From Fulvimonas sp. R45 (GTDB lineage: Bacteria > Pseudomonadota > Gammaproteobacteria > Xanthomonadales > Rhodanobacteraceae), in contig NZ_JASERU010000005.1 in assembly GCF_030504985.1 (NCBI RefSeq), positions 124,001-188,000 of the forward strand: a stretch of DNA of 64,000 nt, written 5' to 3'. Numbering within the stretch: the stretch's first letter is position 1; the number at the start of each line of letters is the position of its first letter. The position numbers and the translations under genes are program-made. Shown in pieces: positions 24,514-34,225 of this stretch. Below the pieces are notes generated by a model. That model saw only the letters and a program-made list of their open reading frames with translations, was not told where the DNA came from and searched no databases.

Positions 24514-24870
24514 TAATGAAGAACCTGGCTTTGCCGGACTACCCATCACGCGGTATGCGTCGTTTCTTCTTGGCTTCAATGCCACAAGGATCAGCGCCTA
24601 TCCGGTTGGGCCAAATGCGGTGCAATCGCATCGGGCCTCGGTCCAAGGCACGGCTGCTCGCACCACAGAAAGGGCTATGCATGCAGCCATGCATCGTTCC
24701 GGGCTTGCTTGGCGTGCGATCAGGAAGCGTGGATCCTGAATCGCCGGATGTGCTTGAAGTCGCTCGCCCAGCTTGACAATGTGTTCGGAAGAATCCGATT
24801 AGTACCCTATTCCGGCTGGTTCTCATCCGATGAGAACAGGGGAGTCGAGAATGGAACAACGAACAGGGGG
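24514..24870. other. AT-richer intergenic stretch before the Wadjet operon
   Basis: About 360 bases between the divergent hipBA promoter and jetA. Its base composition is less GC-biased than the flanking genes, as in other island sequence here. A plus-strand frame at 24507-24776 is open but has no recognisable protein. TTGACA at 24773-24778 is a candidate -35 for the jet operon; its -10 partner is unclear (GATTAG region near 24797). The palindrome at 24819 is listed separately. Confidence 0.5.
24819..24837. promoter_or_regulatory. Perfect 19-bp palindrome upstream of jetA
   Basis: Arms GTTCTCATC and GATGAGAAC meet around a central C. It lies about 40 bases before the jetA start and downstream of the TTGACA element, the position of a repressor site. 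No matching sequence is seen at the hipBA promoter, so a different regulator, encoded elsewhere, is implied. Confidence 0.6.
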
Positions 24871-24876
24871 ATGATG

Positions 24877-26457
24877 ATGGCCGATACGGGTCTGGCACTG
24901 GAGGAGCGCACATCGGGAGAGATGAACGTATCGGTTCCGGCATCGGCTGATCTGTTTCGCCACGTCACGGTGGAAAAGGCGGCGTTCTACCGCGCGATCA
25001 TGGCCGTGTTCGCCGCGGCCAGACGCCAGTACCGCCTGCAGTTGCGCCCCGAGGAGGTGCTGGTCGAGGCGCATTGGCCGGGAACGCCGCCATCGCGCGA
25101 GGACGTGGCGGCGGCTCTGGCGCAGCTCACAGACTGGGGCAATCTGGAATCGCAGCCGGACATGGCGCGCAAGCAGACCCTGGCCGACTTCTATCGCGCC
25201 CACAACATCTACCGGTTGTCGCGAGGCGGCGAGGCGGTGGAGGCCGGATTGGAAGCATTCGCGCGCAATCTGCGCCATCGCGCCGAATTGCAGACGGTGG
25301 CGCTGGAGGACATCGACAGCAGGTTGCAGGCTCTGCGTCAATTGCTGGACGCTGCGCCGTCCGCCAACGACATCGACGTGGCCAAGGCAAACGAGATTTT
25401 GCGAGACTTGGTGCGGGTGTTCGAGGACATGACCGCGAACGCGCAGGCATTCATGGCCGGCGTGGCGCGCAGTCTGGAACTGCGCCAGGCCGACGCCACC
25501 GCATTGGTGGCTTACAAGCGGAAACTGATCGACTACCTGGATCGTTTCGTCTCCGATCTGATCCGTCGTTCCGATACCATCGCCCGCCTGTTGCACGGCC
25601 TGTCGGCGCGGATCGACACGGTCCTGGGCCAGGTGGCCGAGCGCGAGGCGCGCGATGCCGCGCCGGGCGATGCGGAGGGCCGGAGCGATGAGGCATTGCG
25701 TCATCTGGCAGTGTGGCGCGAACGCTGGAAGGGCCTGCGGGGCTGGTTCCTGAGCAGCGGCAACGAACCGCCGCAGGCCGAACTGCTGCGCGCTCGCGCC
25801 CGCGCCGCGATTCCGCAGTTGCTGGGCGCCATCGCCGCCGTCAACGAACGGCGCAGCGGCCGTAGCGACCGTTCGGCCGATTTCCGTGTGCTGGCGCACT
25901 GGTTCGCCGCCTGCACCAGCGACGGCGATGCCCATCGCCTGGCGCGCGCGGCCTTCGCGCTGCATCCGGCGCGGCACTTCTCGTTGGACGCCGCCGGCGA
26001 GGGCGAGGTGCCCGTCAGCACCTCGTGGCTGGATGCGCCGCCGCTGACCATCAATCCGCGCCTGCGCGAATACGGCGAAGCCGCGCCGCGCGGGCCGCTG
26101 GCGAAGATCCGCGACCGCAGCCGCGGGCGCGAACTGATGGCGCGGCAACTGGCCGAGGAATCGCGCCAGGTCGAGGCCGCGCGCCGGCGCCTGGCGACCG
26201 GCCGCCCGACCCGGCTGTCGGAGTTGGGTGAACTCGATCCGCATGCCTTCGGCCTGTTCCTGAACCTGCTGGGCGAAGCCCTGGCTGCGCAGGACGATCC
26301 CGAGCAGCCGGTCGATCGCCAGACCGGCGACGGCCTGCTGCACCTGCGCCTGGAGCCGCTGGCGGCGGACAGTCGCGCAGAGATACGAACGCCGGCAGGC
26401 GTGTTCTCGGGTCGCGATCACCTGCTGACCATTCGGCCGATGCGGGCATCGGCATGA
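24877..26457 (+). CDS. jetA: Wadjet defence protein JetA, type II (DUF2397/TIGR02677)
   Basis: A 526-aa protein of the MksF/kleisin-like family. It starts with ADLFRHVTVEKAAFYRAIMAVF, the typical N-terminus of DUF2397 proteins, has a helical, charged middle and ends with a winged-helix-like region. In Wadjet complexes the A subunit is the kleisin that joins the SMC-like JetC dimer and JetB. Three consecutive ATG codons start at 24871; 24877 was preferred because GGGGG then sits 6 bases upstream. The stop overlaps jetB (ATGA at 26454). Identity rests on the four-gene context as well as the sequence. Confidence 0.9.
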   Translation: MADTGLALEERTSGEMNVSVPASADLFRHVTVEKAAFYRAIMAVFAAARRQYRLQLRPEEVLVEAHWPGTPPSREDVAAALAQLTDWGNLESQPDMARKQTLADFYRAHNIYRLSRGGEAVEAGLEAFARNLRHRAELQTVALEDIDSRLQALRQLLDAAPSANDIDVAKANEILRDLVRVFEDMTANAQAFMAGVARSLELRQADATALVAYKRKLIDYLDRFVSDLIRRSDTIARLLHGLSARIDTVLGQVAEREARDAAPGDAEGRSDEALRHLAVWRERWKGLRGWFLSSGNEPPQAELLRARARAAIPQLLGAIAAVNERRSGRSDRSADFRVLAHWFAACTSDGDAHRLARAAFALHPARHFSLDAAGEGEVPVSTSWLDAPPLTINPRLREYGEAAPRGPLAKIRDRSRGRELMARQLAEESRQVEAARRRLATGRPTRLSELGELDPHAFGLFLNLLGEALAAQDDPEQPVDRQTGDGLLHLRLEPLAADSRAEIRTPAGVFSGRDHLLTIRPMRASA

Positions 26458-27719
26458 GTGCGCGTCCATCCCGCCGGTCGCGCCCGGTCGGCGAATGGCA
26501 ACAGGCCCAGCAGCAGGACGAGTTCCGCCGGGCCCTTCGTGCGCTGCTGATGCGCCCGCTGATGGCACCCGCGGACCCGGAGTTTTCCGCCGTGCGGCGC
26601 CAGGCCGAACGCCTGCGAGACTGGTTCGCGCGCGAGGCCGGATGGCCCCTGCAGGTCGATCGCGAAGGCGCGCGCCTGTACAAGCGCCCGGCCGACCTGT
26701 CCGATCCCAGCCGCGGCCTGCCTGACTACGACCGCCGCCGCTACGTGCTGCTGTGCCTGGCCTGCGCGGTGCTGGAGCGAGCTGATCCGCAGATCACCCT
26801 GCAACAGATTGGCGAGCGTGTGGTGCAGCAGGCCGCCGATCCCGCGCTGGAAGCGCAGGGATTCAGCTTCGTGCTGGACAGTGCGGGCGAGCGCCGCGAA
26901 CTGGTCGCGGTCTGCCGCACCCTGCTCGAATACGGCGTGCTGGAACGGGTGGCAGGCGAGGAGGAAAGCTTCGTCCGTGAAGGCACCGGCCAGCAGGCCG
27001 ATGCGCTCTACGACGTGCAGAGGCGCTTGCTGGCCGGCTTGCTGGCGGCGGTGCGCGGCCCGTCCACCTGGAGTGCGGGGGAAGCGCCGATCGATCTGGA
27101 CGCGCGCCTGCACGCACTGGTGGCCGGGCTGGAACTGGACAGCGAGCAGGCTCGCCGCGACGCGATGCGCCATCATCTCGCGCGTCGCCTGCTCGATGAC
27201 CCGGTGCTGTACATCGACACGCTGGACGAGGACACCCGCAATTACTTCATCAACCAGCGTGGCCCGCTTGCCACACGCCTGTGCGAGGCGACCGGGCTGG
27301 TCGCCGAACAGCGCGCCGAAGGCCTGGCGCTGGCCGACCAGGGCGGGCAGTTGACCGACGTGGCGATGCCCGCCGAAGGCACCGACGCCCACGTCACCCT
27401 GCTGGTGGCCGAGCATCTGGCTGCGCGCCTGCGCCAGGCGCGTGCGCCGATACGCGCGGATGCGGACGAGATCGCCTTGTTCCTGCGCGATGCCACCGGT
27501 CGCTACGGGAAGTTCTGGCGCAAGTCGGCGCGTGCGCCGGGCGCCGAGCGCGAACTGGCCAATGTTGCCATCGGCCGCCTGCATCGTCTGGGCCTGCTGG
27601 CGTGCGATGGCGTCCGCATCGAACCGTTGCCGGCCATCGCCCGCTTCGCCCTCGGACAGACCGAGGTGCGCGATGCCAGCGGTGTCACATCCCTGTTTTC
27701 CGAAGACACCGCTCCATGA
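26454..27719 (+). CDS. jetB: Wadjet defence protein JetB, type II (DUF2398/TIGR02678)
   Basis: A 421-aa MksE/KITE-like subunit. It has the family hallmarks: an N-terminal DEFRRALRALLMRPL helix, the LYKRPADLSDPSRG block, then DYDRRRYVLLCLACAVLER and a central FVREGTGQQADALYDVQRR region. In the complex, two copies bind the kleisin JetA and regulate DNA loading of JetC. Both ends overlap neighbours by ATGA (26454 with jetA, 27716 with jetC), so the operon is tightly coupled. Confidence 0.9.
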   Translation: MSARPSRRSRPVGEWQQAQQQDEFRRALRALLMRPLMAPADPEFSAVRRQAERLRDWFAREAGWPLQVDREGARLYKRPADLSDPSRGLPDYDRRRYVLLCLACAVLERADPQITLQQIGERVVQQAADPALEAQGFSFVLDSAGERRELVAVCRTLLEYGVLERVAGEEESFVREGTGQQADALYDVQRRLLAGLLAAVRGPSTWSAGEAPIDLDARLHALVAGLELDSEQARRDAMRHHLARRLLDDPVLYIDTLDEDTRNYFINQRGPLATRLCEATGLVAEQRAEGLALADQGGQLTDVAMPAEGTDAHVTLLVAEHLAARLRQARAPIRADADEIALFLRDATGRYGKFWRKSARAPGAERELANVAIGRLHRLGLLACDGVRIEPLPAIARFALGQTEVRDASGVTSLFSEDTAP

Positions 27720-30700
27720 CCGAACACCCGATGTTGCCCCAGTCCTCCCCTCCGGCGCTGCCCGAACCGCAGCGCGAACGCTGGCAGCCGTTGCGCCTGG
27801 GGCTGGTCGAGCTGTTCCACTATGATAGCGAGGAGTTCTGGTTCCACGATGGTCACCTGCTGCTGCGCGGCAACAACGGCTCGGGCAAGTCCAAGGTGCT
27901 GTCGCTGACCCTGCCGCTGCTGTTCGACGCGCAACTGCGTCCGTCGCGGGTCGAGCCCGATGGCGACGCCGGCAAGAAGATGGCCTGGAACCTGCTGATG
28001 GGGGGGCGCTACGAGCGCCGCATCGGCTACAGCTGGATCGAGTTCGGCCGGCGCGATCCGGACGGCCACGCCCGCTACCTGACCCTGGGCGTCGGTCTGT
28101 CGGCAGTGGCCGGTCGTGCACAGGTGGAAAGCTGGTTCTTCCTGCTCGAAGGGCACGGCGACGCATCGGATCCACGCCTGGGGCGGGATCTGTGGCTGAC
28201 CACCACCGATCGCCATGTGCTCAGCCGCGAACGGCTGCGCGAGACGATCACCGGTCGCGGCCTGATGTTCGAGAACAACGCGCAGGGCTATCGCCGTGCC
28301 GTCGACGAGCGTCTGTTCCACCTCGGCACGCAGCGCTATGCGGCGCTGATGGACACCCTGATCCAGCTGCGTCAGCCGCAGCTGTCGAAGAAGCCGGACG
28401 AAGGCGGTCTGTCCAACGCCTTGAGTGAATCGCTGCCGCCGCTGCCGGTCGACCTGCTGGGCGATGTCGCCGAAGCGCTGAACCAGCTGGAGGAGGATCG
28501 CAACCAGTTGCAGGACATCCAGCGCATGGAGCAGACCGTGACCCGGTTCGAGCAGCGCTACCGGGTGTATGCCGGCATGCTTGCCCGCCGCCAGGCGCGC
28601 GAACTGCGCCAGGCCCAGACCGGCTTCGACAAGGCCAGCGAGGCGCGAAATCGGGCACAGGCCGAATCTGAGGCCGCGTTGGCGATCAGTCAGGAGACTA
28701 CCGCCGCTGCCGAGCGGGCCAAGCAGGTCAGCGTGGCGGCGCGAGAACACCTGGAAACGCTGCAAAGCGACCCGGCTAATCAGGATGCCAACCGTCTTTC
28801 GCGCGCCGAGGAAGACGCCCGCCAGCGTCACGGTGAAGCCCGCGCCACCGGCAAGCGCAGCCTCGACGCGCAAGCGGCGCTGCAGCGGGAAAGCGAACGC
28901 AGCCGGCAACGCGCCGAATCCGCCGTGCAGGCGCGCATCGCACTGGAAACCCGCCGTGCCCAGGCCTTCGATCGTGCCGCGGCAGTCGGTTTGGGCGACG
29001 AGTTCGTCGCCCACCCGCTGTTCGCCGCCCCGGTCGATGCCCTGGCCACGGAGACGCTGGCCGCCACCGATGGCTTGCGTGAAGCGACCCAGCGTCGCCA
29101 CCAGGACATCGGCTTGCTCCGCCGTCGCCATGCCGAGATCGACCGGCGGAAAACCGTCGTCGTCGAGCGGCGGAACGCCATGCAGCTTGCCCTTTCCGAA
29201 ACCGGCGACGCCCTGGAGCGACGCGAACAAGCCGATCGCGATGCCGAATCCGCCGGCGAATCCCTGACGCAGGCATGGGCCGGGCATTGTTCCACCCTGC
29301 ATTACCTGCGCCTGGATGCCGACGAGCCGTTGCGGCAACTGGCCGACTGGGCCGCGCGCCCGGACGGCGACAATCCGGCGCAGGTGGCGCTGCATCGCGC
29401 TTGGCGGACCGCCCTGCAACATCATGCCACGCGCACGGCGGAACTGGATGCACAGCGCCAGACGCAACGCCAACGCCGCAGCGAACTGGACGCCGAGCGC
29501 GAACGCCTGCTGGCCGGCGAAACCGCCAGCCCGTCACCACCGCCGACCCGCGCCGTCGATGCGCGCGTAGGCCGCGCCGGTGCGCCACTGTGGCAGGTGG
29601 TGGACTTTCAGCCGCAACTGGATGTCGACGAGCGTGCCGGGCTGGAAGCCGCGCTGGAGGCCAGCGGCCTGCTTGATGCCTGGTTATCGCCGCAAGGCGA
29701 ACTGGTCGGCGACGATGGACACGTCCTGCTCGACAGCCAGTGGCAGCACCGCACCGCGGTGGCCGGCGCCCGCCTGTCCGAGGCCCTGTTGCCGACGCCG
29801 CCGGACGATTGCGGCGTCACGGCCGACACCATCGCCACGCTGCTGGCCGGCATCGCCTACGGGTCACAGGATCGCTCCGAGGCCGAAAGCTGGCTGGCGC
29901 CGGATGGGCGGTTCCGTCTCGGCGCCCTGGCCGGCGCGTGGGCCAAGCCTGCCGCCCGCTACATCGGCCATGCTGCGCGCGAACGCGCGCGCCGCGAACG
30001 GCTGGACGCCATCGCCTTCGAACTTGTGCAGTTGGACGCTGCCGATGCGGAACTGGCGCAGCAGTTCGAAAGGCTGGCGACCGAACGCGAGGGCGGCGAG
30101 CGCGAGTGGCTGGGTGTGCCGTCCGACCAGCCGTTGCGCGAAGCCATCGCTGCTGCGCTGATGGCCGCAGGCGAGGTCGAGCGCGCCCGCGCCCGGCTTG
30201 CGCAGGCCGAACAGCGCAGCTGCGATGCCGAGGGTGAACTGCACGAAGCGCGCGAACAGCTGCAGCGCGACGCGACCGATCTGCATCTCCCGGTCGAGGC
30301 CGAACGCCTGCCGGAGGTCGAATCGGCATTGCAGGGCTGTCAACAGGCGCTGGTCGATCTGATCCAGGCCGCACGCGACTGGCAGCGTGCCTGGCCCGAA
30401 CACCTTGAACAACAACAGCGGGAAATCGAGGCCCGGAACGCCGCCGAAGAGGCCGAGGAAGCCCGCATCGTCGCCGAGGCGTTGGCCGGGCAGGCACACA
30501 GCCACTTCGAGACCTTGCGGCAATCGGTCGGCCAGAAGGTCGAGGCACTGCGCGCCCAGCTGAGCGCCGCGCGCGATGAAAGCAGGCATGCCGACGGAAC
30601 ATGGGATCGATGCCGCGATGCCGCCAGCGAAGCCGGCAAAGTTCATGCGATCGCCAGCGCCCATGCCGAACAGGCGGAACAAACGCTCGCCGAACGCATC

Positions 30701-31855
30701 GCCGTCCGCACGGAGGCGGTCGAACGCTTGCGGCAGTTCACTGCCAGCGGCCTGCTGGCCTCGGCCTTGCCCGAACAGGAACTACCGGCGCAATGGAGTA
30801 TCGATCCGGCCCTGAACCTGGCGCGGCGCATCGAACAGGCGCTGGCCCGCATCGACGACAACGAGCAGGCCTGGACTCGCGTGCAGAAGCAGATTTCCGA
30901 GGACCTCGGCGAACTGCAGCGCGGCCTGGGCGCACTCGGCCACCAGGCCATATCCGAACCCAACGACTTCGGTCTGACTGTTTCCATCCAGTACCAGAAC
31001 CGTGCCGAGCGGCCGGACGCGCTGGCACGCCTGCTGGCCGAGGACATCGCCCAGCGCAGCGAACTGCTCTCGGCCAGGGAGCGGGAAGTGCTGGAAAACC
31101 ACCTGCAGGCCGAGATCGCCGCCGAGATCCAGCGGCTGATGCGCGCCGCCGACGAACGCGTCAAGGCGATCAATGCCGAACTGTACAAGCGCCCGACCAC
31201 AACCGGCGTGCGCTATAAATTGAAATGGGAGCCGCTGTCGGTCGAGGAGGGCGCGCCGCTCGGGCTGGAGCAGGCCCGCGAACGCCTGCTCAACACCAGC
31301 GCCGACCTGTGGTCGCCCGAAGACCGGCGCACGGTGGGCGAGATGCTGCAGCAGCAGATCGCCGCCGAACGCGCGCGTACCGATGCCGTCGGCGGCAGCC
31401 TGATCGACCAACTGGCCCGCGCGCTCGACTATCGCCACTGGCACCGCTTCCGCATCCAGCGCCTGCAGGACGGGCAATGGCGCAAGTTGTCCGGCCCGGC
31501 CTCCAGCGGCGAGCGCGCACTGGGCCTGACCGTGCCGCTGTTTGCCGCCACCGCCAGCTTCTATGAGCACGGCGGCAGCCGGCTGGCACCCAGGCTGATG
31601 CTGCTCGACGAAGCCTTCGCCGGTATCGACGATGCCGCCCGCGCGCATTGCATGGGGCTGGTGCGCGAATTCGACCTGGATTTCGTCATCACCAGCGAAC
31701 GCGAATGGGCCTGCTATGCCGAGCTGCCCGGTGTGGCGATCTGCCAGCTGCAGCGTCGCGAAGGCATCGACGCGGTGTTCGTCTCGCGCTGGCTGTGGGA
31801 TGGCAGCGCCCGTCGCGTACAGGACGATCCCGACCGCAGGTTCCCGCCCGCATGA
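27716..31855 (+). CDS. jetC: Wadjet SMC-like ATPase JetC, type II (MksB-like, TIGR02680)
   Basis: A 1379-aa SMC-type ATPase. The Walker A motif GNNGSGKS is at 52-59. Two long Gln/Arg/Glu-rich coiled-coil arms (about 250-620 and 740-1110) flank a hinge region. The ABC signature SSGERALG is at 1263-1270, and Walker B with D-loop is LMLLDEAFAGID (D1298, E1299). It extrudes DNA loops with ATP and presents small circular DNA to JetD for cleavage. ATG 27716 overlaps the jetB stop; upstream in-frame sequence is antisense-like and was rejected. The catalytic residues are all present, so the enzyme is probably active. Confidence 0.93.
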   Translation: MTEHPMLPQSSPPALPEPQRERWQPLRLGLVELFHYDSEEFWFHDGHLLLRGNNGSGKSKVLSLTLPLLFDAQLRPSRVEPDGDAGKKMAWNLLMGGRYERRIGYSWIEFGRRDPDGHARYLTLGVGLSAVAGRAQVESWFFLLEGHGDASDPRLGRDLWLTTTDRHVLSRERLRETITGRGLMFENNAQGYRRAVDERLFHLGTQRYAALMDTLIQLRQPQLSKKPDEGGLSNALSESLPPLPVDLLGDVAEALNQLEEDRNQLQDIQRMEQTVTRFEQRYRVYAGMLARRQARELRQAQTGFDKASEARNRAQAESEAALAISQETTAAAERAKQVSVAAREHLETLQSDPANQDANRLSRAEEDARQRHGEARATGKRSLDAQAALQRESERSRQRAESAVQARIALETRRAQAFDRAAAVGLGDEFVAHPLFAAPVDALATETLAATDGLREATQRRHQDIGLLRRRHAEIDRRKTVVVERRNAMQLALSETGDALERREQADRDAESAGESLTQAWAGHCSTLHYLRLDADEPLRQLADWAARPDGDNPAQVALHRAWRTALQHHATRTAELDAQRQTQRQRRSELDAERERLLAGETASPSPPPTRAVDARVGRAGAPLWQVVDFQPQLDVDERAGLEAALEASGLLDAWLSPQGELVGDDGHVLLDSQWQHRTAVAGARLSEALLPTPPDDCGVTADTIATLLAGIAYGSQDRSEAESWLAPDGRFRLGALAGAWAKPAARYIGHAARERARRERLDAIAFELVQLDAADAELAQQFERLATEREGGEREWLGVPSDQPLREAIAAALMAAGEVERARARLAQAEQRSCDAEGELHEAREQLQRDATDLHLPVEAERLPEVESALQGCQQALVDLIQAARDWQRAWPEHLEQQQREIEARNAAEEAEEARIVAEALAGQAHSHFETLRQSVGQKVEALRAQLSAARDESRHADGTWDRCRDAASEAGKVHAIASAHAEQAEQTLAERIAVRTEAVERLRQFTASGLLASALPEQELPAQWSIDPALNLARRIEQALARIDDNEQAWTRVQKQISEDLGELQRGLGALGHQAISEPNDFGLTVSIQYQNRAERPDALARLLAEDIAQRSELLSAREREVLENHLQAEIAAEIQRLMRAADERVKAINAELYKRPTTTGVRYKLKWEPLSVEEGAPLGLEQARERLLNTSADLWSPEDRRTVGEMLQQQIAAERARTDAVGGSLIDQLARALDYRHWHRFRIQRLQDGQWRKLSGPASSGERALGLTVPLFAATASFYEHGGSRLAPRLMLLDEAFAGIDDAARAHCMGLVREFDLDFVITSEREWACYAELPGVAICQLQRREGIDAVFVSRWLWDGSARRVQDDPDRRFPPA

Positions 31856-33159
31856 GCGCCACGGCCGATCCGCGCCTTCAGCGCCTGCTCGGTGGCCCGG
31901 AACTGGCCGCGGTGCGCCAGCGGCTGCGTCGCCGCTTCGAGCAGGTCGAACCGGATGTTTCTCTCGAGTCCGTACGCCTGGACAAGCTCGATCCGGACGC
32001 ACATCGCGCGCTGTGCCAACTCAGCGGGCGTCCGTCGCGGCTGTCGCGCTCGATGACCCTGGACATCGCCGATCTGGATATCCGCCTGCGCGCTGCCGGT
32101 CTGGCCGATTCGCTGCGCGACGCGCTGGAGCGACTGGAAGGTCCGATCGTCCCGCATGCTCGATTGCGCAGGGAACACGAAGCCCGATGGCGGGTGGTTG
32201 CGGACGCTGCCGGGCCGATGCTGCGCGCCTGGCTGACGTCTTCGCCCGCCGCGGTCGGCTTGCTCAAGCGGCTGTCGCGCGATCCCGAACGCGGCGCCGG
32301 CCTGCTGGCCGCCGCCGATGCCGTACTCGCTCGCCTGCCGGCCGCAGGCATGCCCCGTTCGCAATTGGCTGCCGAAACCCTGGGTGATGCGCACGCGCTG
32401 GATGCCAGCAGGCCAGTGGCGAGCCTGGTGCTGGCGGCCTGGCGCCACGGGGAGCACCGGGCCGGTGACGAGCGGGCCGGTGACGAGCTTTCAGCCGAGG
32501 CCGATCCTGCACAGTTGGACGAATCTCCTGCCACCGGCCAGGAGGCTGCCGCCGAGCGTCTTCGGGAGGTGTGGGCGCGTGTCGGCGTGTCCGTCAGCGA
32601 ACTGGCGCGCCCCGCATTGTTCCTGAACCTGCCGATGCCCGTTGGCGGCCGCTACGCCTGGATCGCGGGCGAGCCCGACTACCTGTCGTTGCGGCAATTA
32701 TTGCGCCAGCCGCCGACCTGGCCGGTGGCCGGTTGCCGCGTCCATGTCTGTGAGAATCCTGACATCGTCGCCATTGCCGCCGATCGTCTGGGCGCGAGCT
32801 GTGCGCCGCTGGTCTGCACCGACGGCATGCCCGCTGCCGCGCAGCGCATCCTGCTGGATCAGTTGGCGGCCGCCGGGGCGCGGCTCTGCTATCACGGCGA
32901 CTACGATTGGCCTGGCATCGGCATCGGCAACTTCGTCATGCGGACCTGGCGAGCTTCACCGTGGCGATTCGGTGCGTTCGAATACCGGGCGGCCGTCGGG
33001 CAGGCGCCGTCGCGCTCGCGCGATTTGGGCACAGCCAGGATCGAGGCTCTCTGGGACGCTGAACTGACCGCGGCGATGGAGGAACATGGCCTGGTCCTCG
33101 CCGAGGAGGCCGTCGTGGGGCAATTGCTCGATGACCTGCGTCAGGATGCCGGCGGTTGA
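31852..33159 (+). CDS. jetD: Wadjet TOPRIM nuclease JetD, type II (DUF2399/DUF3323, TIGR02679)
   Basis: A 435-aa protein ending in a TOPRIM-like nuclease domain. The metal-binding set is E301 (VCENPDI), D350 and D352 (HGDYDWPG), with LVCTDGMPAAAQR between them. The N-terminal half is the DUF3323 region thought to bind DNA. JetD cuts plasmid DNA captured by JetABC. A short acidic, Gly/Asp-repeated insert (HRAGDERAGDELSAEADPAQ) near residue 205 may be a flexible linker. The start overlaps the jetC stop (ATGA at 31852). Nothing looks truncated. Confidence 0.9.
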   Translation: MSATADPRLQRLLGGPELAAVRQRLRRRFEQVEPDVSLESVRLDKLDPDAHRALCQLSGRPSRLSRSMTLDIADLDIRLRAAGLADSLRDALERLEGPIVPHARLRREHEARWRVVADAAGPMLRAWLTSSPAAVGLLKRLSRDPERGAGLLAAADAVLARLPAAGMPRSQLAAETLGDAHALDASRPVASLVLAAWRHGEHRAGDERAGDELSAEADPAQLDESPATGQEAAAERLREVWARVGVSVSELARPALFLNLPMPVGGRYAWIAGEPDYLSLRQLLRQPPTWPVAGCRVHVCENPDIVAIAADRLGASCAPLVCTDGMPAAAQRILLDQLAAAGARLCYHGDYDWPGIGIGNFVMRTWRASPWRFGAFEYRAAVGQAPSRSRDLGTARIEALWDAELTAAMEEHGLVLAEEAVVGQLLDDLRQDAGG

Positions 33160-33567
33160 ACGATAGCAGTGCCCGTGGCGAACGGGGGTGTCTCGTCGAA
33201 GCTTGTGCACAAGCGGATGGGCAGTCTCGTGTTCATCCTCGCCCTGCCTGGGGTGGTCGAGCCGGATGGCGCGGCGGACGTTCAACTCGGTGTGGCGGGC
33301 CAGGTGCTGGTACAGGTGGCTGAGCAGTAGTTGCTGGAACGCAGCGTCGAGAAAGTTGACAGCGACGCATTTCCTGGTCGACACCGCTGCAGCCATCAAC
33401 CAGGCTTCGCTCACCACGTCGTCGTATGCGTACTGGTTCTTGTGAAGGCCACAGGGCATCAGCGCATGCGCGTCGTTCGTTTGGCAGCCGTGGGATACGT
33501 GCAAGAATGCTTGCCTGGCGCCGGTTGGCCGTCTACTTGGGTATCCAGCAAAATTGCGGGTATTCAT
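33160..33567 (-). pseudogene. Unidentified gene fragment next to jetD
   Basis: The minus-strand frame from 33567 encodes a peptide with protein-like composition (YDDVVSEAWLMAAAVS, then FQQLLLSHLYQHLARHTELN and RRAIRLDHPRQG). It runs on, still open, into the 3' end of jetD on the opposite strand, where it loses sense. I do not recognise the family. It looks like the 5' part of a gene whose end was lost when the jet operon was inserted, but it could also be a chance frame. The rest of the 466-base gap up to trpG shows nothing else. Confidence 0.35.
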
Positions 33568-33625
33568 GCGGGTCGGAGCGATGTATCCATCAATGTTCTA
33601 AGTAAAACAGGTAGATAGGTCTTTT

Positions 33626-34225
33626 ATGCTCCTGATGATCGACAACTACGACAGCTTCACCTACAACCTCGTGCAGTACCTCGGCGAGCTGGGGCAGGCG
33701 GTCAAGGTGGTGCGCAACGACGCGCTGGACGTGGCCGGCATCCGCGCGCTGCAGCCCTCGCACGTCATGATCTCGCCGGGGCCGGGCACGCCGGACGATG
33801 CGGGCGTGTCGCTGGCGGTGCTGCGCGAGCTGTCGGACGGGATCCCGGTGTTCGGCGTGTGCCTGGGCCACCAGGCGATCGGCCAGGCCTTCGGCGGCAG
33901 GGTGGTCCGTGCCAAGCGGATCATGCACGGCAAGACCTCGCCGGTGCGCCATCGCGGGCAGGGCGTGTTCGCCGGGCTGCCCGACCCGTTCGAGGCCACG
34001 CGCTACCACTCGCTGGTGGTGGAGCAGTCGTCCCTGCCGGATTGCCTGGAAGTGACGGCGTGGACGGAGAACCCCGACGGCTCGATCGACGAGATCATGG
34101 GCCTGCGCCACAAGACGTTGCCGGTCGAGGGCGTGCAGTTCCACCCCGAGTCCATCCTCACCCAGCACGGCCACGACATGCTGGCCAACTTCCTCGGCCT
34201 GCCGCGGCGGAAGCTGGCGGCATGA
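33626..34225 (+). CDS. trpG: Anthranilate synthase glutamine amidotransferase subunit
   Basis: A 199-aa class I glutamine amidotransferase that supplies ammonia to anthranilate synthase (TrpE), or to aminodeoxychorismate synthase if it serves both as PabA. The nucleophile is C79 in GVCLGHQ, and the other triad members are H173 and E175 in FHPES. The N-terminal [19 protein letters not shown] is typical. Its stop overlaps trpD. TrpE is not in this window, and the defence island ends just upstream, so transcription of trpGDC must come from the 33.2-33.6 kb gap. Confidence 0.95.
   Translation: MLLMIDNYDSFTYNLVQYLGELGQAVKVVRNDALDVAGIRALQPSHVMISPGPGTPDDAGVSLAVLRELSDGIPVFGVCLGHQAIGQAFGGRVVRAKRIMHGKTSPVRHRGQGVFAGLPDPFEATRYHSLVVEQSSLPDCLEVTAWTENPDGSIDEIMGLRHKTLPVEGVQFHPESILTQHGHDMLANFLGLPRRKLAA

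Noticed and set aside
24507-24776. Small plus-strand gene between hipB and jetA
   Set aside because: There is no ribosome site or recognisable protein, and it spans the promoter area.
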